Shown: positions 26,102 through 36,104, counted from the stretch's first letter. The stretch: DNA of 64,000 bases from Salinirubrum litoreum (GCF_020567425.1 NZ_JAJCVJ010000002.1:785068-849067), one strand, 5' to 3'. Numbers and translations: made by a program. Notes: generated from the letters alone by a model not told the origin.

Positions 26102-26715
26102 CGACAGACGACATCCCGACCGTCACCCACGTCTCCGGCACGGGTGTCCCGATCCGCGGCAACGACATCGACACCGACCAGATCATCCCCGCACGGTTCA
26201 TGAAGGTCGTCACCTTCGACGGCCTCGGACAGTTCGCCTTCTTCGACCAGCGGTTCGACGACGACGACACGCAGAAGGCGCACCCGATGAACGAGGCGCA
26301 GTTCAAAGACGCCTCCGTGATGGTCGTCAACAGCAACTTCGGCTGTGGCTCCTCGCGTGAACACGCGCCACAGGCGCTGATGCGCTGGGGCATCGACGCA
26401 CTCGTCGGCGAGTCGTTCGCCGAGATCTTCGCCGGCAACTGTCTCGCACTCGGGATTCCGACGGTGACCGCCGACAGCGAGACGGTCACCGCACTGCAAG
26501 CGTGGGTCGACGAGCATCCGGATGGCGACATCGACGTCGACGTCGACGCCGAGACCGTCACCTACGGCGACCAGACGGTGGACGTCACCGTCGACGACGC
26601 CCAGCGGAAGGCGCTCGTCGACGGCGTCTGGGACACCACCGCACTGATGAAGTCGAACGCACAGGCCGTCCGCGAGACGGCCGACTCACTCCCCTACGTG
26701 ACTCTCGATGACTGA
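26098..26715 (+). CDS. leuD: 3-isopropylmalate dehydratase small subunit
   Basis: 205 residues from ATG 26098. [16 protein letters not shown] and [17 protein letters not shown], then [17 protein letters not shown], are the swivel-domain motifs of LeuD. It pairs with the upstream LeuC. It overlaps leuC by 4 nt and leuB by 8 nt. The acidic segment around 140-160 ([11 protein letters not shown]) is a halophile adaptation. Confidence 0.95.
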   Translation: MTTDDIPTVTHVSGTGVPIRGNDIDTDQIIPARFMKVVTFDGLGQFAFFDQRFDDDDTQKAHPMNEAQFKDASVMVVNSNFGCGSSREHAPQALMRWGIDALVGESFAEIFAGNCLALGIPTVTADSETVTALQAWVDEHPDGDIDVDVDAETVTYGDQTVDVTVDDAQRKALVDGVWDTTALMKSNAQAVRETADSLPYVTLDD

Positions 26716-27694
26716 GGACGTAGAGGAGATCGTCGTCATCCCCGGCGACGGGATCGGACAGGAGGTCGTCCCGGCGGCCCAGCGCGTGCTCTCGGCGGTC
26801 GCGAACGTGGAGTTCGTCGAGGCCGACGCGGGCGACGCCGTGAAAGCGGAGACCGGCGAGGCGCTCCCGCAGGCGACCTACGACCTCGTGAGCGAGGCCG
26901 ACGCGACGCTGTTCGGCGCGGCCGGCGAGACGGCCGCGGACGTCATCCTCCCACTGCGGGAGGCGGTCGACTCGTTCGTCAACGTCCGGCCCGCCCGCGC
27001 CTATCCCGGCGTGGACGCGCTTCGCCCGGAGACCGACCTCGTCTTCTTACGCGAGAACACCGAGGGCGTCTACTCGGGCCACGAGGACCGCCTCTCCGAG
27101 GACCTCTCGACGCTGACGCGGGTCGTCACCACCTCCGCCTCGGAGCGACTGGCCGAGTACGCCTGCGACTACGTGCAGGACCGCGACGGGGGGTTCCACG
27201 TCGCGCACAAGGCGAACGTGATGCGCGAGACGGACGGGCGGTTCCGGGACGCGGTCGTCTCGGTCGCCGACTCGCGGGGCGTCGAGACCGAGGAGGTGCT
27301 GATGGACGCCTTCGCCACCCGCATCTGTCTCGACCCGACGCAGTTCGACGTGGTCGTCTGTCCGAACCTCGCGGGCGACGTGCTGTCGGACCTGGCGGCC
27401 GGCCTCGTGGGGGGACTCGGCCTCCTGCCGTCGGCCAACGTCGGGACGGAACGTGCACTGTTCGAACCGGTCCACGGGACCGCCCCGGACATCGCCGGAC
27501 AGGGCGTTGCGAACCCCTCCGCGACGATCGTCTCCGCCGCGATGCTGTTGGAGTATCTCGGCTACGACGACGAGGGCCAGGCGGTGCGTGACGCGGTCGA
27601 GTCGGTGCTGGCCGACGGGCCTCGGACACCCGACCTCGGTGGCGAGGCGACGACCGCCGGCGTGACCGAGGCCGTGCTGGCGCGACTGGACTGA
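26708..27694 (+). CDS. leuB: 3-isopropylmalate dehydrogenase
   Basis: 328 residues. [28 protein letters not shown], the substrate-binding Arg/Lys region HKANVM, and [27 protein letters not shown] with [13 protein letters not shown] identify the decarboxylating beta-hydroxyacid dehydrogenase family. It ends the ilv-leu operon; the next gene starts 143 nt later with its own AT-rich promoter. Isocitrate dehydrogenase is excluded by length and the genomic setting. Confidence 0.93.
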   Translation: MTEDVEEIVVIPGDGIGQEVVPAAQRVLSAVANVEFVEADAGDAVKAETGEALPQATYDLVSEADATLFGAAGETAADVILPLREAVDSFVNVRPARAYPGVDALRPETDLVFLRENTEGVYSGHEDRLSEDLSTLTRVVTTSASERLAEYACDYVQDRDGGFHVAHKANVMRETDGRFRDAVVSVADSRGVETEEVLMDAFATRICLDPTQFDVVVCPNLAGDVLSDLAAGLVGGLGLLPSANVGTERALFEPVHGTAPDIAGQGVANPSATIVSAAMLLEYLGYDDEGQAVRDAVESVLADGPRTPDLGGEATTAGVTEAVLARLD

Positions 27695-27837
27695 GCGATA
27701 CGTCTTCGCTCGCTGGGTCGACCGACAGGTCGACGCCTCGTCAGACCGTGACGCTTCGTGACGGCCTCACACGGCCCGTGAGAGTCGCTAGCGTCTCTCC
27801 GGCAATCTTTTTCGGCTGTCCGACACTATCTCGAGGT

Positions 27838-28290
27838 ATGAACAGAGCACTCGTCGTGATCGGTCCGACAGACGGCACCAAACGCATCGTCCGCGAAGCC
27901 GGAGCGTTCGCGCAGGGCACCGGCGCGGAACTGGTCCTGCTGGCGGTCAAGCCGGAGGAGGAGTACGAGGAGACGCAGGCCGCCGTGGCGGGCCTGAACG
28001 CAGACGTCGTCTACACCCTCGAACAGGCCGAGGAGTCCGCGACGCGACTCGCCCGCACGGTCGCCAACGAGACGCTCGCGGACCTCGACGTGGAGTACGA
28101 GGTCGTCGGCACCGTCGGCCGCGAGGCCGACCGCATCCTCGGCACCGCCGCAGAGGAGGAGTGTGACCACATCTTCATCGCCGGGCGGCGACGCTCCCCG
28201 ACCGGGAAGGCGCTGTTCGGCGACCTGACTCAGCGCGTCCTGCTGAACTTCGACGGTCCCGTGACGGTCCTCCTCGCCGACGAGGAGTAA
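27838..28290 (+). CDS. Single-domain universal stress protein
   Basis: 150 residues from ATG 27838. It starts MNRALVVIGPTDGTKRIV and ends with TGKALFGDLTQRVLLNFDGPVTVL, the Usp C-terminal motif after GRRRSPTG, resembling the GxxGxxxxxxGS nucleotide-binding pattern. A T-rich ATCTTTTTCGG at about 27805 serves as TATA-like element with ~27 nt to the ATG (leaderless). It converges on nadK across a short gap with a T5 run. Confidence 0.8.
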   Translation: MNRALVVIGPTDGTKRIVREAGAFAQGTGAELVLLAVKPEEEYEETQAAVAGLNADVVYTLEQAEESATRLARTVANETLADLDVEYEVVGTVGREADRILGTAAEEECDHIFIAGRRRSPTGKALFGDLTQRVLLNFDGPVTVLLADEE

Positions 28291-28313
28291 CACCTCCCGG
28301 TCTCCGTCCACAG

Positions 28314-28318
28314 TTTTT
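28314..28318 (+). terminator. T-run between convergent Usp and nadK genes
   Basis: A TTTTT run 24-28 nt after the Usp stop codon, in the 40-nt gap between convergent genes. Archaeal polymerases terminate at short T-runs. Assignment is by position only. Confidence 0.3.
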
Positions 28319-28330
28319 CGCGCGTCGTGG

Positions 28331-29152
28331 TCAGTCCAGTTTGCCGAGCGCCTCGAAGAAGTCGGCCTTCGGTCCGGCGAGTCGGACCGGTGGCTCCGTC
28401 ACCGAGACCGACACCTCGGTCGGGGGCGTCAGTTCCCGAGTCCGCCGGCCGTCGCTGACGACCACCGCCGACTCGGCGTCGGTCACCGTCACCGTCACCT
28501 CGCTGTCGGCGTCGACCACCAGCGGCGGCATCCCGCCGGTCGCGGCCATCTCCGTGACGACCAACCCCTCGACGCCGGGGTGGACCAGTGGCCCGCCCTC
28601 GCTGAGGTTGTACGCCGTGCTCCCGGTCGGTGTCCCGATCAGCACCCCGTCGGCGTGCCCCCCGGAGTAGAGCGAGCCGTCCACCCGGACCTCGATGCCG
28701 GCACCGCCGCCGTGGCCGCGCCGGGGTCCCTGCACGACGATCTCGTTCGCGGCCGGTTCGGCCCGCCAGCCGTCGCCCGACGCCGAGAGTCGCGGCACCT
28801 CCCGGACTTCGAGCACGCCGGCGCGGTGCTGGCCGACCGCGTCCAGGACCGCCTCGACCGCCTCGTCGGGGCCGACCGCGTTCAGGAAGCCGACCTCGCC
28901 GAGGTTGACGCCGAGGATCGGGGTGCCGCCAGCCCCGCGTGCCGAGAAGAGGAAGGTCCCGTCGCCGCCGATCGAGACGACCAGGTCGCAGGCGTCGAAC
29001 GTCTCGACCGGGTCGCCGGCACAGTCCAGCGCCTCGGCGGTCGCCGGATCGACCGTGACCCGCACGTCGGCCGAGCCGAGTCGGTTCCGGAGCCGTCCGG
29101 CCAGCAACTCGGCGCGTGCGTTGTCCCGCTGGGCGACGATCCCCACGTGCAT
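28331..29152 (-). CDS. nadK: NAD kinase
   Basis: 273 residues from ATG 29152 ([11 protein letters not shown]). [18 protein letters not shown] carries the GGDG motif with catalytic Asp, and [22 protein letters not shown] is the second NAD kinase signature. It phosphorylates NAD to NADP. The frame stays open into the divergent KaiC-like gene, but homology starts at this Met. The 181-nt divergent gap to the KaiC-like gene holds promoters for both. Confidence 0.93.
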   Translation of the reverse strand: MHVGIVAQRDNARAELLAGRLRNRLGSADVRVTVDPATAEALDCAGDPVETFDACDLVVSIGGDGTFLFSARGAGGTPILGVNLGEVGFLNAVGPDEAVEAVLDAVGQHRAGVLEVREVPRLSASGDGWRAEPAANEIVVQGPRRGHGGGAGIEVRVDGSLYSGGHADGVLIGTPTGSTAYNLSEGGPLVHPGVEGLVVTEMAATGGMPPLVVDADSEVTVTVTDAESAVVVSDGRRTRELTPPTEVSVSVTEPPVRLAGPKADFFEALGKLD

Positions 29153-29277
29153 AGCCGGCGGTTCGCCCCCGCCCGGCAAAAACGCTCCGTCAGCGGGCGA
29201 CGAGGATCGCCAGTCGGCGACAGCAGCGCCGCCGATACGGGCAACATTGATACCTGACGCGCGTAACTGTTCACCAG

Positions 29278-29337
29278 ATGCGTCACCGTATCGGGATCGG
29301 TCGGTCCCCACCACGTCACCGGCGGTGGTCGCCGTGA
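29278..29337 (+). CDS. Leaderless 19-codon upstream ORF
   Basis: ATG 29278 opens a 19-residue Arg/Pro-rich ORF ([10 protein letters not shown] to RWSP) whose TGA (29335-29337) overlaps the GTG of the next gene (29334) as GTGA. ATTGATAC at 29246-29253 is a TATA-like box spaced for transcription start next to ATG 29278. Same design as the ORF at 9380, including the identical TCGCCGTGAG around the overlap. Translation is inferred. Confidence 0.4.
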   Translation: MRHRIGIGRSPPRHRRWSP

Positions 29338-30602
29338 GTGACGAAGACGACGACTGGTTCGAGCGCGCGCTCCGCGAACAGGAGTCTGCGGGGTCCGACG
29401 AGGAGGCGGGCGGCGAGTCCGACCCGAGCGACGACGGGACGCCGTCGACGGCCGACACCGACGCGGGGTCGACGAGCAGTGACACGACAGACGCCCAAGA
29501 CGGAGTCGGTGACGGCGAGTTCGGCGACCCGTCCGCCGGTGCCAGCGAGTCCGGCGGGCACCCGGCGGCCGACGAGAGCGAGTCTGCCGCCGGGATGTCT
29601 CCGTCCGACGGCGACGCCTTCCCCGGTGCGGGCGGTGACAACCCGTTCGACGAAGACTTCGAGACCGCGTTCCAGAACGCACCGGAACCCGGCGGCACGG
29701 GAGAGGAGGGCGGCTTCGGCGGTGGTGGCGGTGGCAACAGCGGTGACTTCGGCGGGGGGACCGGAGGCGGCGGAGCCTTCGGCGGTGGGGGCGACGACTT
29801 CGGCTTCGGTGACTTCGGCGGCGGCGGGGAGGACTTCGGCTTCGGCGACTTCGGCGGCGGCAGTTTCGGCGAGACCGACTTCGACGACGAGGAGTACGAC
29901 AGCGACATCGACCGGATCGAGGTCGGCATCGAGGGGTTAGACGAGATGATCCTCGGCGGTGTCCCCGAACGCTCGCTGATGGTCGTCATCGGCTCTGCCG
30001 GGACCGGCAAGACGACCTTCGGGCTTCAGTTCCTCCGGGAGGCACTGCTGAACGACGAGAAGGCCGTCTACATCAGCCTGGAGGAGTCACGCGAGCAGAT
30101 CCTCTCGACGGCGGAAGACAAGGGCTGGTCGTTCAGACAGTACGCCGAGGAGGAACGACTCGCCGTCGTCGATCTGGACCCGATCGAGATGGCCAACAGT
30201 CTCTCGTCGATCCGGAACGACCTCCCCCGACTGATCGACGACTTCGGCGCGGATAGACTCGTGCTGGACTCCGTCTCCCTGCTGGAGATGATGTACGACA
30301 ACACCGCCGCCCGCCGGTCGGAGGTGTTCGACTTCACCCGGTCGCTGAAGCAGGCCGGCGTGACGACGATGCTGACCTCGGAGGCGAACGAGGACAACGC
30401 CTACGCCTCCCGCCACGGCATCGTGGAGTATCTGACGGACGCCGTCTTCATCCTCCAGTACGTCCGTCCCTCGGACTTCCGCGAGACGCGACTGGCCGTC
30501 GAGATCCAGAAGATCCGGGACGCGAACCACTCCCGCGAGACGAAACCGTACGAGATCACGAACGACGGCATCTCGGTGTACCGGCAGGCGAACATCTTCT
30601 GA
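29334..30602 (+). CDS. KaiC-like RecA-fold ATPase with long Gly/Phe-rich acidic N-terminus
   Basis: 422 residues from GTG 29334. Residues 1 to ~190 are disordered: acidic Ser/Asp/Glu sequence, then Gly-rich repeats with [21 protein letters not shown]. The KaiC domain follows from [21 protein letters not shown]: Walker [10 protein letters not shown] (220-228), [13 protein letters not shown], Walker [15 protein letters not shown] and a C-terminal [10 protein letters not shown]. Haloarchaeal RAD55/KaiC-like proteins are often signalling or circadian-like ATPases; the function is not known. The Gly/Phe repeats could promote self-association. Confidence 0.85.
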   Translation: MSDEDDDWFERALREQESAGSDEEAGGESDPSDDGTPSTADTDAGSTSSDTTDAQDGVGDGEFGDPSAGASESGGHPAADESESAAGMSPSDGDAFPGAGGDNPFDEDFETAFQNAPEPGGTGEEGGFGGGGGGNSGDFGGGTGGGGAFGGGGDDFGFGDFGGGGEDFGFGDFGGGSFGETDFDDEEYDSDIDRIEVGIEGLDEMILGGVPERSLMVVIGSAGTGKTTFGLQFLREALLNDEKAVYISLEESREQILSTAEDKGWSFRQYAEEERLAVVDLDPIEMANSLSSIRNDLPRLIDDFGADRLVLDSVSLLEMMYDNTAARRSEVFDFTRSLKQAGVTTMLTSEANEDNAYASRHGIVEYLTDAVFILQYVRPSDFRETRLAVEIQKIRDANHSRETKPYEITNDGISVYRQANIF

Positions 30603-30786
30603 GCCGGTGCCGTCGGATCGGTGTCTGGCGACGGTACCGTCACGACGGTCGAGCGAGTGTGACTGCTCGAAACGCCGGAGGCGGCGTGTCGTGACAGCAG
30701 CCGAACCAGTTCGACGCGGTCGGTACTGCTCGACAGACCGACCGAGCAAACGATTATCTCGCACGGTGACGACTGGTCAGGACGAC

Positions 30787-31245
30787 ATGATACTCGCTGA
30801 GACCACGAGGATCCACGCATCGCGGTCGGACGTCTACCGCTTCTTCGAGGCGATGGAGGAGAACTACGAGCGGTGGCATCCGGACCATCTCGGCTTCAGG
30901 TGGGTCAGCGGCGACGGGCTACAAGCGGGAGCAGAAGCGTACTTCGAGGAGCGTATCGCGGGCGAGACGCAGGCGAAGACCGTGCGGTTCACCGAGGTCG
31001 TCCCCGGTCGATACATCGAGTTCAAGCCGACGTCACTGCTCGTGGGGCTCCTCCTGCCGTCGATCAGCTTCACGATCGACTCGACCGAGGACGGTTGTGA
31101 GTTCGTCCAGCGAATCACAGTTCGCACCGGACCCATCGGTGCCCGACTCAACCGCCGCGAGTTCGATGCTGTCAGAGAACACATGAGAGAAGAAGGCGAG
31201 AACCTGAAGGCTATCGTCGAGGCCAACAGCCCCACGCTGACCTGA
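30787..31245 (+). CDS. SRPBCC (START/Bet v1-like) domain protein
   Basis: 152 residues from ATG 30787. It starts MILAETTRIHASRSDVYRFF followed by WHPDHLGFRW, and then a beta-rich core with a long C-terminal helix (FDAVREHMREEGENLKAIVE), the SRPBCC fold with a hydrophobic pocket. The segment SLLVGLLLPSISF is unusually hydrophobic. A TATA-like GATTATCTC at about 30753 lies ~30 nt upstream. Ligand and partner are unknown. Confidence 0.7.
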   Translation: MILAETTRIHASRSDVYRFFEAMEENYERWHPDHLGFRWVSGDGLQAGAEAYFEERIAGETQAKTVRFTEVVPGRYIEFKPTSLLVGLLLPSISFTIDSTEDGCEFVQRITVRTGPIGARLNRREFDAVREHMREEGENLKAIVEANSPTLT

Positions 31246-31352
31246 CCGCGCGGTGCGTACGGTCCGGTGACGCGACGCTGGGTAGCTGTGATGAAGCGCA
31301 CCGGTCCACACTCCCGACAGATGCCGGCTCCGACCCCACGGGACTCGCCGTA

Positions 31353-32378
31353 CTACGCCGCGTCCATCGCTTGTGCGATACGCTCGACGGCCTCGGCCAC
31401 GTCCGACCTGCTCACGTCCAGATGCGTACAGAGCCGAACCGTCGTCGGGCCGAAGGCACCGCACTGGATGCCGGCGTCGTGACACAGATCGGCGAACTCG
31501 TCGCCCGACAGCCCCGCGTCCGCCGAGTCGACCATCACGATGTTCGTGTCCGGCGTCGGCACCGACAGGCCGGGCACGTCGTTCAATCCCTCGGCGAGTC
31601 GGCGGGCGTTCTCGTGGTCGTCTGCAAGTCGGTCGACGTTCTCCAAGGCGAGCAGGCCCGGCCCGGCGATCATCCCGGCCTGTCGCATCGCGCCGCCGAA
31701 CAGCTTCCTGTTTCTGCGGGCGCGGTCGACGAACTCCTCGGGGCCGGCGAGCATCGACCCGACCGGCGCGCCGAGGCCCTTCGAGAGACAGAACATCACG
31801 GTGTCGACGTTCTCGACCATCTCGGTCGGGTCGGTGTCCAGCGCGACACAGGCGTTGAACAGGCGGGCACCGTCGAGGTGGACCGGCACGCCGAGGTCGT
31901 GGGCCGCGTCTGCGGCCGCGTCGATGTGTCCTTTCGGGACCGCGACGCCGCCGCGGCTGTTGTGGGTGTTCTCGACCGCGACGAGTCCGGTGCCGGGGCG
32001 GTGGAGGCTCTCCTCGACGTAGCCGTCTTCGATCTGTTCGGGGGTCGGCACAGAGCGGTCGCCGCAGTCGATGGTCCGGGTCTGGAGACTCGACAACTGG
32101 GCGAGGCCGCCGAGTTCCCACTTGTAGAGGTGCGCCTGCTCGTCCAGCAGGATCTCCTCGCCGCGATCGGTGTGGGTGCGTGCGGCGACCTGGTTGCCCA
32201 TCGTGCCGCTGGGGACGAACAGCGCCGCCTCCATCCCGACGAGGTCGGCCGCGCGCGCTTCGAGTTCGTTCACGGTCGGGTCGTCCCGGTAGACGTCGTC
32301 GCCGACGGCGGCGTCGCGGGCCGCCTCCCGCATCGCCTCGCTCGGTGTCGTCACGGTGTCGCTCCGGAGGTCGATCAT
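31353..32378 (-). CDS. ltaE: Low-specificity L-threonine aldolase
   Basis: 341 residues from ATG 32378 (MIDLRSDTVTTPSEAMREA). FVPSGTMGNQVA, HLDGARLFNA and the PLP lysine in CLSKGLGAPVGSML are signatures of the beta-eliminating lyase/threonine aldolase family. It cleaves L-threonine to glycine and acetaldehyde. The frame is open further upstream, but homology and the start MIDLRSDT fix the beginning. Promoter elements are shared with the divergent aminopeptidase gene. Confidence 0.92.
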   Translation of the reverse strand: MIDLRSDTVTTPSEAMREAARDAAVGDDVYRDDPTVNELEARAADLVGMEAALFVPSGTMGNQVAARTHTDRGEEILLDEQAHLYKWELGGLAQLSSLQTRTIDCGDRSVPTPEQIEDGYVEESLHRPGTGLVAVENTHNSRGGVAVPKGHIDAAADAAHDLGVPVHLDGARLFNACVALDTDPTEMVENVDTVMFCLSKGLGAPVGSMLAGPEEFVDRARRNRKLFGGAMRQAGMIAGPGLLALENVDRLADDHENARRLAEGLNDVPGLSVPTPDTNIVMVDSADAGLSGDEFADLCHDAGIQCGAFGPTTVRLCTHLDVSRSDVAEAVERIAQAMDAA

Positions 32379-32532
32379 GTACGAAGACAGCGCGCCGGAG
32401 GGCAAATAGTCGGTGGTCCCGGCGACCGCCGAGTGTCGGCAGGGCGTCGGCGGGTCGCCGTCAGTCGCCGGACGAGAACCCACCCGACCGCAGTCCGAAA
32501 GAGGCTTGCCCTCACGCTCGGCAAATCTTGCT

Positions 32533-33633
32533 ATGGACCCACGCATCCGCCAGCACGCAGAGGTGCTCGCCGACGCCGTCGACCTCGGCGAGGGTGACAA
32601 CCTGATCATCAAGTCGGAGCCGACCGCAGAGGATCTGATCGTCGCGCTCTACGAGATCGCGGGCGACCGGGGCGCACACCCGCTGTCGATCCGGACGAAC
32701 CGAAGCGGGCGGGCGATCCGGGACTACCTCCGGGCGGCCGGTCAGGCCGGCGTCGAGTTCGAGACGCCGCCCCACGAGCAGGCACTCGTCGAGGCCGCGG
32801 ACTGTCACATCGTCATCCGGGGCCACGAGAACGTCACCGAACTCGACGACGTGGACGGCGAGGTCAACAGCGCCTACGATCAGGCCCAGGCACCGATCCT
32901 GAACGAACGACTCGGTGACCGCTGGACGCTCACTCAGCATCCGACGCCGGCCGACGCCCAACTGGCGGAACTGTCCACGGAGGCCTACGAGAACTTCGTC
33001 TACGACGCCATCCTCCGCGACTGGGACGAACAGCGCGCGTTCCAGGAGCACATGCTGGAGATTCTCGACGCCGGCGACGAGGTCCACATCGTCTCGGGTG
33101 ACACGACCGACGTGCGGATGTCCGTCGCCGGGAACGTGGCGATCAACGACACGAACTCGAACAACATCCCCGGCGGCGAGGTGTTCACCGCGCCGGTTCC
33201 GGACAGCGTGGAGGGCGAGGTGCTGTTCGACAAGCCGGTCTACCGCCGGGGCAAGGAGGTCACCGACGCCCACCTCGTCTTCGAGGGCGGCGAGGTCGTC
33301 GACTTCGGTGCCTCCAAGAACGAGGACGTCCTCGAAGCCATCCTCGAGACCGACGCCGGCGCACGCCGCCTCGGCGAACTCGGCATCGGGATGAACCGCT
33401 CCATCGACCGGTTTACCTACAACATGCTGTTCGACGAGAAGATGGGCGACACGGTCCACATGGCGGTCGGCCGCGCCTACGACGCGAACGTCGGCGAGGG
33501 CAACGAGGCAAACGAGAGCGCGACCCACGTCGACATGATCGTCGACATGTCGGAGGACTCCGTCATCGAGGTCGACGGCGAGGTCGTCCAGCGAAACGGG
33601 ACGTTCCGGTTCGAGGACGGCTTCGAGGGGTAG
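32533..33633 (+). CDS. M29-type (AmpS-like) metallo-aminopeptidase
   Basis: 366 residues from ATG 32533. It starts MDPRIRQHAEVLADAVDLGEGDNLII, and the C-terminal part has NIPGGEVFTAP, the metal-binding ELGIGMNRSID and MGDTVHMAVGRAYD with HVDMIVDM, typical of thermophilic M29 aminopeptidases (leucyl aminopeptidase T). It trims N-terminal residues from peptides in the cytosol. AAATCTTG at about 32524 is too close to act as a TATA box; the promoter probably lies in GGCTTGCC upstream. Downstream lies repeat element copy B. Confidence 0.88.
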   Translation: MDPRIRQHAEVLADAVDLGEGDNLIIKSEPTAEDLIVALYEIAGDRGAHPLSIRTNRSGRAIRDYLRAAGQAGVEFETPPHEQALVEAADCHIVIRGHENVTELDDVDGEVNSAYDQAQAPILNERLGDRWTLTQHPTPADAQLAELSTEAYENFVYDAILRDWDEQRAFQEHMLEILDAGDEVHIVSGDTTDVRMSVAGNVAINDTNSNNIPGGEVFTAPVPDSVEGEVLFDKPVYRRGKEVTDAHLVFEGGEVVDFGASKNEDVLEAILETDAGARRLGELGIGMNRSIDRFTYNMLFDEKMGDTVHMAVGRAYDANVGEGNEANESATHVDMIVDMSEDSVIEVDGEVVQRNGTFRFEDGFEG

Positions 33634-33660
33634 GATATTGCGGGCGGACTCCGAGTGAAC

Positions 33661-34260
33661 GCTGTCGAGTCCGTCTCGGACGACGAGTGGTGAAAGCCCC
33701 CGGCATCTCGACCGCGCCACGACTTCCTGTCGTTCGAGAGAGCGAGGCTCTCCAACGTCTCGTTCACTTCGTTCACGAGACCGCCGGCCCCTTTCAGTCC
33801 CACCCGAACGCTGTGACCCATCACGTCGTCGGAGGTCGTCACCCGGCGAGTCGGCGGTCGGTCTGGAACCCGGCGGGTGCAGTATCCCCACCCCTCCCCG
33901 ACTGCTGGCGAACCGAACTGCGAGTCGGTCCTCGCTGTCGCTCGGACACGACTCGGTTACGGTCGCCAGCAGCTCGCGTCCTGTCGGGTTCCGGGCTCTC
34001 GTCGGGGTGAACGGGCAGAGTCCGGCGCGCCCGAGCAACGTGCGCAAGGGAGAATCGCGCGCTCGTGCGTGATCCTCGTGAGCAGAGCGAACGAGGGCTA
34101 GCGAGAGCGTGCCTCTCGCCATGTTCGAGGCTGGGGAGGACCGAGGTGCGGTGCTGTCCGCGGGGCGGTTGCGGGTGCGGTCCTTGACGCTACTACTCGT
34201 CGCGGTAGCTGGGCTGTCGGTGTCTGCGGTCCCGTCGCGGATCGCGGTCCCGTCGCTGAC
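33661..34260 (+). ncRNA. Structured repeat element, copy B (divergent)
   Basis: This shares the 5' part of copy A: CTGTCGAGT, the box GGACGACGAGTGGTGAAAG (33678-33696), helix P1 (CCGGCATCTCG with CGAGACCGCCGG), the downstream GGCCCCTTTCAGTCCCACCC, and the tail GAGGCTGGGGAGGACCGAGG (34126 on) with a GCTAC/GTAGC hairpin. In place of the P2 and P3 region it has a nested ~128-nt inverted repeat: GGAACCCG (33865-33872) with CGGGTTCC (33985-33992), and inside it CTGCTGGCGA (33902-33911) with TCGCCAGCAG (33963-33972). Hairpin GCGAGAG/CTCTCGC at 34101-34119 matches copy A. A TATA-like GATATTG (33634) precedes it. It fills the convergent gap between aminopeptidase and pcm. Confidence 0.5.
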
Positions 34261-34278
34261 GCGCCCCGCGAAAACGTC

Positions 34279-35034
34279 CTACAGGTGTTCGTCCCAGTCC
34301 ACCCAGTCCTGCTCCCACCCGGTCCGGGCGTGCCAACCGCGCTCTGCGTACTCCTGGTCCTCGCGGTGGGTCCGGTTCCGGGCGACCCGCCCGTGCTGCT
34401 CGCCCTCCACGAGCATCGGGGAGAAGGCGACTTCGCCGAACCGACCGACGACGGTCGAGTCGCGCTCACTGTCGTCGCCGGTTCGCTCGACCGCCGTGAG
34501 TTCCTGCTCGGGCCCGCCGAGCGGGAGCACCAGTCGGCCGTCGTCGGCCAGTTGCGAGACGAGTCGCCGGGGCGGGTCGATGGCGGCCGCCTCGACCAGG
34601 ATGCGGTCGAATGGCGCGTACTCCGGGAGGCCGTCCGCGCCGTTCCGGCAGTCCACCAACACCGCGCCGTAGCCGGCGTCGTCGAGGTTCGACCGCGCCT
34701 CCCAGACCAGTCGGCGGGTGATGTCCACCGCGTGGACGTGCCTGTCGCCGACGAGTTCCGCCAGCACGGCCGAGGTGTAGCCCACGCCCGCCCCGACGAC
34801 CAGCGTCTCGTCGCCCTCCTGCGGATCGAGTGCGGCGAGCATCCGGGCGACCGTGGCCGGCGCGAGGACGCGGGTGCCCTCGTGTTCCGAGTCGCGGTTG
34901 TCGTAGGGTCGCTCCGCGACGAACTCGTGCCGTGGGACGCGCCGCATGGCGTCGACGACACGCTCGTCGAGCCCGTCGGCGAGGGCGTGTTCTAGCGCGT
35001 CGACCATGTCGTCCCGGAGGACACGGCTGTCCAT
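34279..35034 (-). CDS. pcm: Protein-L-isoaspartate O-methyltransferase
   Basis: 251 residues from ATG 35034. The SAM-binding motif is LVVGAGVGYTSAVLAELVG, preceded by RVPRHEFVAERPYDN and TRVLAPATVARMLAAL, and followed by GGPEQELTAVER: the Pcm family fold. It methylates isoaspartyl residues for protein repair. C-terminal residues ~200-251 extend past the usual Pcm core and are charged (EQHGRVARNRTHREDQEY). It lies 26 nt downstream of the methyltransferase gene, probably in one operon. Confidence 0.88.
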   Translation of the reverse strand: MDSRVLRDDMVDALEHALADGLDERVVDAMRRVPRHEFVAERPYDNRDSEHEGTRVLAPATVARMLAALDPQEGDETLVVGAGVGYTSAVLAELVGDRHVHAVDITRRLVWEARSNLDDAGYGAVLVDCRNGADGLPEYAPFDRILVEAAAIDPPRRLVSQLADDGRLVLPLGGPEQELTAVERTGDDSERDSTVVGRFGEVAFSPMLVEGEQHGRVARNRTHREDQEYAERGWHARTGWEQDWVDWDEHL

Positions 35035-35060
35035 ACTACCCGGTCGGGGACGAGGCGTAT

Positions 35061-36104
35061 TTAACTGTACGGCCCTCGGCCGATCACCGCCACCCGCGCC
35101 GTGCCGGGAACTCGCCGGGCTGTCACCTCCTCGAAGCCGACGCCGTCTGTCGGTGAGGAGAGCCACGCGCAGACCTGCGCGGTGGCGTGGGCGTCGCCCG
35201 ACCCGAGCGCCAACTGCTCGCAGGCGACACCGGCTCCGACCGCCGGGTCCACGCCCACGTCCGCGCCGACCGGCGTCTGTCCCTCGCTGTCCGTGGCCGA
35301 GGCGCTCCCGGCGGAGTCTGCGTCGGCCAGTTCTCGGAAGGCGTCGAGCAGGACGACGCATCCCTCGGGTGCCAGCACCTCGGCGAGGCCGGCGAACAGC
35401 GCGCGGGCCGAGTCGGGGTCGAGTCGTCGCAGGAGATCGACCGTCAGCGCGAGGTCGAACGGGTCGTCGGTCGCGGGGTCGGTCACCGGCGGCGAGTCGA
35501 GGTCGCCCGCCACCAGCGACACGTCGGTCGGCGCGAGCAGGGGGGCGACGACCCCACACACCTCGCTCGACTCGAACAGCGTCGCCGACCGGCCGCGAGC
35601 GACGACCTCGCGGGCGTAGCGTCCGGAGCCGCCGCGCACGTCCAGTACGCGCTCTGCGTCCGGCGCTTCGCGGATCGCGGCCGTCACGCAGGCGCGGACG
35701 GTCGCCTCGTCTGTCGCTTCGACCGCGCCGAGTCGGTTCCGCGTCCAGTCCGGCGGTTCGTCGGGCGGGTCGCCGGTGCGCATCGTCTCGGGGAGTGCCC
35801 GGAGGTAGCGCTGTACGTCCAGCGCGTGGGGGAGTCGGCCGATCGATCGCACGTCGCGTTTCGCCAACAGGCCGAGCGCCCGGTTCGTCGGTTCGTACTC
35901 CTCGCCGACGCGCCGGAGGAAGCCCAGTTCCGCGAGCGAGCGCACGGCGACGCGGGCGGTCTGCTCGGTGACGTCGGCCGCGTCGGCGACCGCCTCGGGC
36001 GTCCCGGCGTCGGTCGTCACCGCGTCCACGACGCCGGTCTCGCGGGCGGCCCACAGGAGGGTGAGTGCCTCCGGCGGGAGGTCGGTGGTGTCTCGGGTCG
36101 GCAT
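35061..36104 (-). CDS. HTH-methyltransferase fusion protein
   Basis: 347 residues. Residues 1-80 form a winged-helix-like domain (ALTLLWAARETGVVDAV, DVTEQTARVAVRSLAELGFL), the arrangement of O-methyltransferase dimerisation domains. From ~150 there is a SAM-dependent methyltransferase core with VLDVRGGSGRYAREVVARG (degenerate GxGxG motif I) and CVVLLDAFREL. An acidic Ala/Gly insert (SAGSASATDSEG, VGADVGVDPAVGAG) lies near 265-290. It overlaps no neighbour and leads into pcm (26-nt gap). Substrate unknown. Confidence 0.75.
   Translation of the reverse strand: MPTRDTTDLPPEALTLLWAARETGVVDAVTTDAGTPEAVADAADVTEQTARVAVRSLAELGFLRRVGEEYEPTNRALGLLAKRDVRSIGRLPHALDVQRYLRALPETMRTGDPPDEPPDWTRNRLGAVEATDEATVRACVTAAIREAPDAERVLDVRGGSGRYAREVVARGRSATLFESSEVCGVVAPLLAPTDVSLVAGDLDSPPVTDPATDDPFDLALTVDLLRRLDPDSARALFAGLAEVLAPEGCVVLLDAFRELADADSAGSASATDSEGQTPVGADVGVDPAVGAGVACEQLALGSGDAHATAQVCAWLSSPTDGVGFEEVTARRVPGTARVAVIGRGPYS

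Noticed and set aside
28331-30010. Extended NAD kinase with a Pro/Ser-rich N-terminus
   Set aside because: The extension is antisense to the Gly-rich part of the KaiC-like gene; NAD kinase homology starts at ATG 29152.
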